Shown here one piece after another: positions 4,400 through 5,642 of a stretch of DNA of 5,642 nt. The stretch lies in NCBI GenBank assembly GCA_002067265.1, contig MVQW01000092.1, positions 1 through 5,642 of the forward strand. Reading direction: 5' to 3'. Position numbers and translations under genes: made by a program. Within the stretch, counting starts at the first letter, position 1; each line of letters begins with the position of its first letter. Below the pieces are notes generated by a model. That model did no database searches. It was not told where the DNA came from and saw nothing but the letters and a program-made list of their open reading frames with translations. Origin of the DNA: Methanomethylovorans sp. PtaU1.Bin073 (lineage in GTDB: Archaea; Halobacteriota; Methanosarcinia; Methanosarcinales; Methanosarcinaceae).

Positions 4400-5278
4400 A
4401 TGCACAAAGATGAAAGTGCACAGATGGGTATTGGTACACTCATCATATTCATATCAATGGTTCTTGTAGCTGCAGTAGCTTCTGCGCTTCTCATTAAGAC
4501 ATCAGGCGTGTTGCAACAGAAAGCTTCACAGACTGGTCAAGAAACTACAAAGGAAGTAGCATCTAATCTGCGTGTGGACCGAGTAGAAGGAGAACGTGCG
4601 ACCTATGGGACCATCAATATTGACGATGGTACTCTTTCAAATACCAGTGTTGAAATTCCAAGAGGAGGAGTGGTGGAATGGATCTCAACAAGTGGATCAT
4701 TCACAGTAAATGTTGCAAATACTACTGTAGATGTTGAGGATGGTTCATATTATGAACATAGATTCCTGGAAGCAGGATCGTATACGTTCACTGTATCAAA
4801 TACTACAGCTGGATCCACCACCGGAACGATCACAGTAGATGATGAACTTGACTATGGAGAAATCACCAAGTTACATATCTCTGTTTCTTTGGGTCCAGGT
4901 AGTGAGGATGTAGATCTTTCACAACTGATTGTATACATGTCAGATGGTGCCCACGTTGCAAATTTGAGATACGACACTAGCGATACAGGATCAGAAATAC
5001 ACTTGCCCACAGAAGACTATATTGCAGTAAGCCCAATAAGGATAAGGGACCAATCAACATTCAAAGCAAACCAGCCAGTATTGCGTACCGGAGATATAAT
5101 GGAGATAGTAGTAGATATCCGGAAAGTATTTTCAGAAGAGGATACAACATATGATGGTCTGCCTACAAGAACAGAACTATCAATGCAAGTAAGGCCCGAA
5201 GCTGGTGCACTTGTAATATTTGATTTCAACACACCTGGAGCATACTTTGATAACAGGTACATCCTGTTGTATTACTAA
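4400..5278 (+). CDS. Archaellin (archaeal flagellin) with an inserted cupredoxin-like domain
   Basis: Archaellins are subunits of the rotating archaellum filament, processed by a prepilin-type peptidase and assembled at the membrane. The start of this 292-aa frame is typical: a short leader MHKDES, then [19 protein letters not shown], the hydrophobic assembly helix (about 7-33), continuing to [14 protein letters not shown] and EVASNLRV. The C-terminal archaellin beta domain is also clear: [20 protein letters not shown] (155-174), then LIVYMSDG, and near the end [18 protein letters not shown] (265-282). Between them, about residues 71-148 form an unusual extra beta domain listed separately. 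The 6-residue leader is unusually short, and codons upstream of the ATG (from ACG 4376) read TKANRKHS in frame, preceded by GAGGGA 6 nt away, so the true start may be upstream. No archaellum genes adjoin it, so motor and peptidase genes must lie elsewhere. It is convergent with 5318-5642. Confidence 0.88.
   Translation: MHKDESAQMGIGTLIIFISMVLVAAVASALLIKTSGVLQQKASQTGQETTKEVASNLRVDRVEGERATYGTINIDDGTLSNTSVEIPRGGVVEWISTSGSFTVNVANTTVDVEDGSYYEHRFLEAGSYTFTVSNTTAGSTTGTITVDDELDYGEITKLHISVSLGPGSEDVDLSQLIVYMSDGAHVANLRYDTSDTGSEIHLPTEDYIAVSPIRIRDQSTFKANQPVLRTGDIMEIVVDIRKVFSEEDTTYDGLPTRTELSMQVRPEAGALVIFDFNTPGAYFDNRYILLYY
4610..4843 (+). other. Inserted cupredoxin-like, sequon-rich domain in the archaellin
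   Basis: This segment covers residues about 71-148. The order of motifs resembles halocyanin-like cupredoxins: [11 protein letters not shown] (84-94), a turn with FTV (101-103) where HTV or HNV would be, [14 protein letters not shown] (117-130) where cupredoxins have FEHTFxxxGxYxYYC, and TGTITVDD (141-148) where they have GMxGxIxV. All four usual copper ligands (His, Cys, His, Met) are replaced. Three N-x-S/T sites (Asn81, Asn107, Asn134) fall inside it and none elsewhere in the protein. It probably forms a glycosylated outer domain on the filament surface. The fold assignment is inference from the pattern. Confidence 0.5.
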
Positions 5279-5290
5279 ATCTTTTCTTTA

Positions 5291-5326
5291 CCTGAAGTCC
5301 CTGTGAGGTATCAGGGACTATACAGG
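5291..5326. terminator. Hairpin between convergent archaellin and pilin-like genes
   Basis: AGTCCCTG (5296-5303) and CAGGGACT (5312-5319) form a perfect 8-bp stem with an 8-nt loop. A small internal bulge separates it from an outer 4-bp stem (CCTG 5291-5294 / CAGG 5323-5326). A T-rich tract, CTTTTCTTTA (5281-5290), precedes it on the plus strand and could end archaellin transcription. The hairpin contains the TAG stop of the minus-strand gene and can serve both directions. Confidence 0.5.
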
Positions 5327-5389
5327 AAAATGCGATAAAGTATAAGTGCCATTATTTCTTACGAGTTCAAAAATATAGGTCCCTGATAC
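5308..5389. repeat. Long-range inverted repeat at the 3' end of the minus-strand gene
   Basis: GTATCAGGGAC (5308-5318) is repeated as its reverse complement GTCCCTGATAC (5379-5389). The match extends to 15 bases on each side with one extra base (GGGAC-TATA against GGGACCTATA). The left copy shares its CAGGGACT with the local hairpin 5291-5326, so only one of the two pairings can form at a time in the minus-strand RNA. Confidence 0.45.
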
Positions 5390-5642
5390 TGGCTTTTCAA
5401 TGACAGCACCTTTATCCATATTATTGGATGTGTTAAAAGAGTCATCCGGATACCAATTACCGCTATCAGACAGAAACCCCTGGCAGAAATTGATCTTTTC
5501 ACCTTCTATAAGCCATCTTTTTTTGACACCATTCTCATATCTGTAAATAATGGTATTCTCCTCTACATTCCAGGCAGAGTTAGTTATATTGCCATCATTA
5601 TCCGGATCAGGATCCACACCGAATCCAACGTATGTAACCTCT
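5318..5642 (-). CDS. Secreted or pilin-like protein, C-terminal 107 residues, runs off right edge
   Basis: The frame is open through the right edge. The visible part begins EVTYVGFGVDPDPDNDGNIT and ends NNGTYTLSHFPV before TAG (5318-5320). A GTG at 5617 is internal and is not taken as the start. The stretch YVGFGVDP...ITNSAWNVEENTIIYRYENG recalls the beta-strand core of type IV pilin-like minor subunits (PilW type). Several N-x-S/T sites (NIT, NTS, NGT) also suggest a surface or exported protein. Because the N-terminus is missing, no signal or pilin helix can be seen, and the pilin label is a tentative inference. One cysteine (INFCQG) is visible. It is convergent with the archaellin across a hairpin. 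If UAG were read as pyrrolysine the protein would gain only ten residues before TAA at 5288-5290. Confidence 0.6.
   Translation of the reverse strand, partial: EVTYVGFGVDPDPDNDGNITNSAWNVEENTIIYRYENGVKKRWLIEGEKINFCQGFLSDSGNWYPDDSFNTSNNMDKGAVIEKPVSGTYIFELVRNNGTYTLSHFPV

Noticed and set aside
1..5642. tRNA, rRNA, CRISPR array or insertion sequence
   Set aside because: No cloverleaf-like sequence, regularly spaced repeats, or transposase motifs were seen. The only recombinase is the tyrosine integrase.

Overview
The window looks like archaeal DNA, most likely from a methylotrophic methanogen of the Methanosarcinales. The best evidence is an archaellin gene whose N-terminus has the class III leader and hydrophobic helix of that order. 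Further evidence is the TATA boxes of the TTTATATA type, ribosome-binding sites of the GGAGG/GGTGA type, and the T-rich tracts that end genes. The genus is an inference; no rRNA or tRNA is present to settle it.

Left half (1-2800), accessory: every supported gene is on the minus strand. Reading in the direction of transcription, a tyrosine integrase with a zinc ribbon and a coiled-coil tail (1491-2789) is followed 2 nt later by a small gene (1270-1488) interrupted by an in-frame UAG. If this organism decodes UAG as pyrrolysine, as Methanosarcinaceae do, that gene could be a short Pyl-containing protein tied to the integrase. Next comes a gene-poor 390-bp stretch with TATA boxes, a three-copy TGTCCCA operator-like array and a possible 17-residue peptide gene. 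Two small overlapping genes of unknown function follow (645-878 and 296-652), then the start of another unknown gene that runs off the left edge. This resembles one end of an integrated plasmid or virus, but the far end and attachment sites are not in view.

Right half (2800-5642), chromosomal: a 112-bp AT-rich divergent promoter region with an inverted repeat and direct repeats separates the integrase from a two-gene operon. That operon holds a PHP-family metallophosphoesterase and a cyclase/kynurenine-formamidase-family metal hydrolase, overlapping by ATGA. A 212-bp AT-rich intergenic region with a 26-bp near-palindrome and a spaced direct repeat leads to a solitary archaellin gene. Convergent to it is the C-terminal part of a secreted- or pilin-like protein that runs off the right edge. 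A strong hairpin lies between the two.

The three most interesting signals are these. (1) The archaellin carries an extra beta-rich domain of about 78 residues, like a cupredoxin that has lost its copper ligands, and all three N-glycosylation sequons lie in it. (2) The short integrase-linked gene has an in-frame UAG. (3) The archaellin leader appears to be encoded further upstream behind an ACG codon with an ideal ribosome-binding site, which suggests either a non-AUG start or a mutated start codon.
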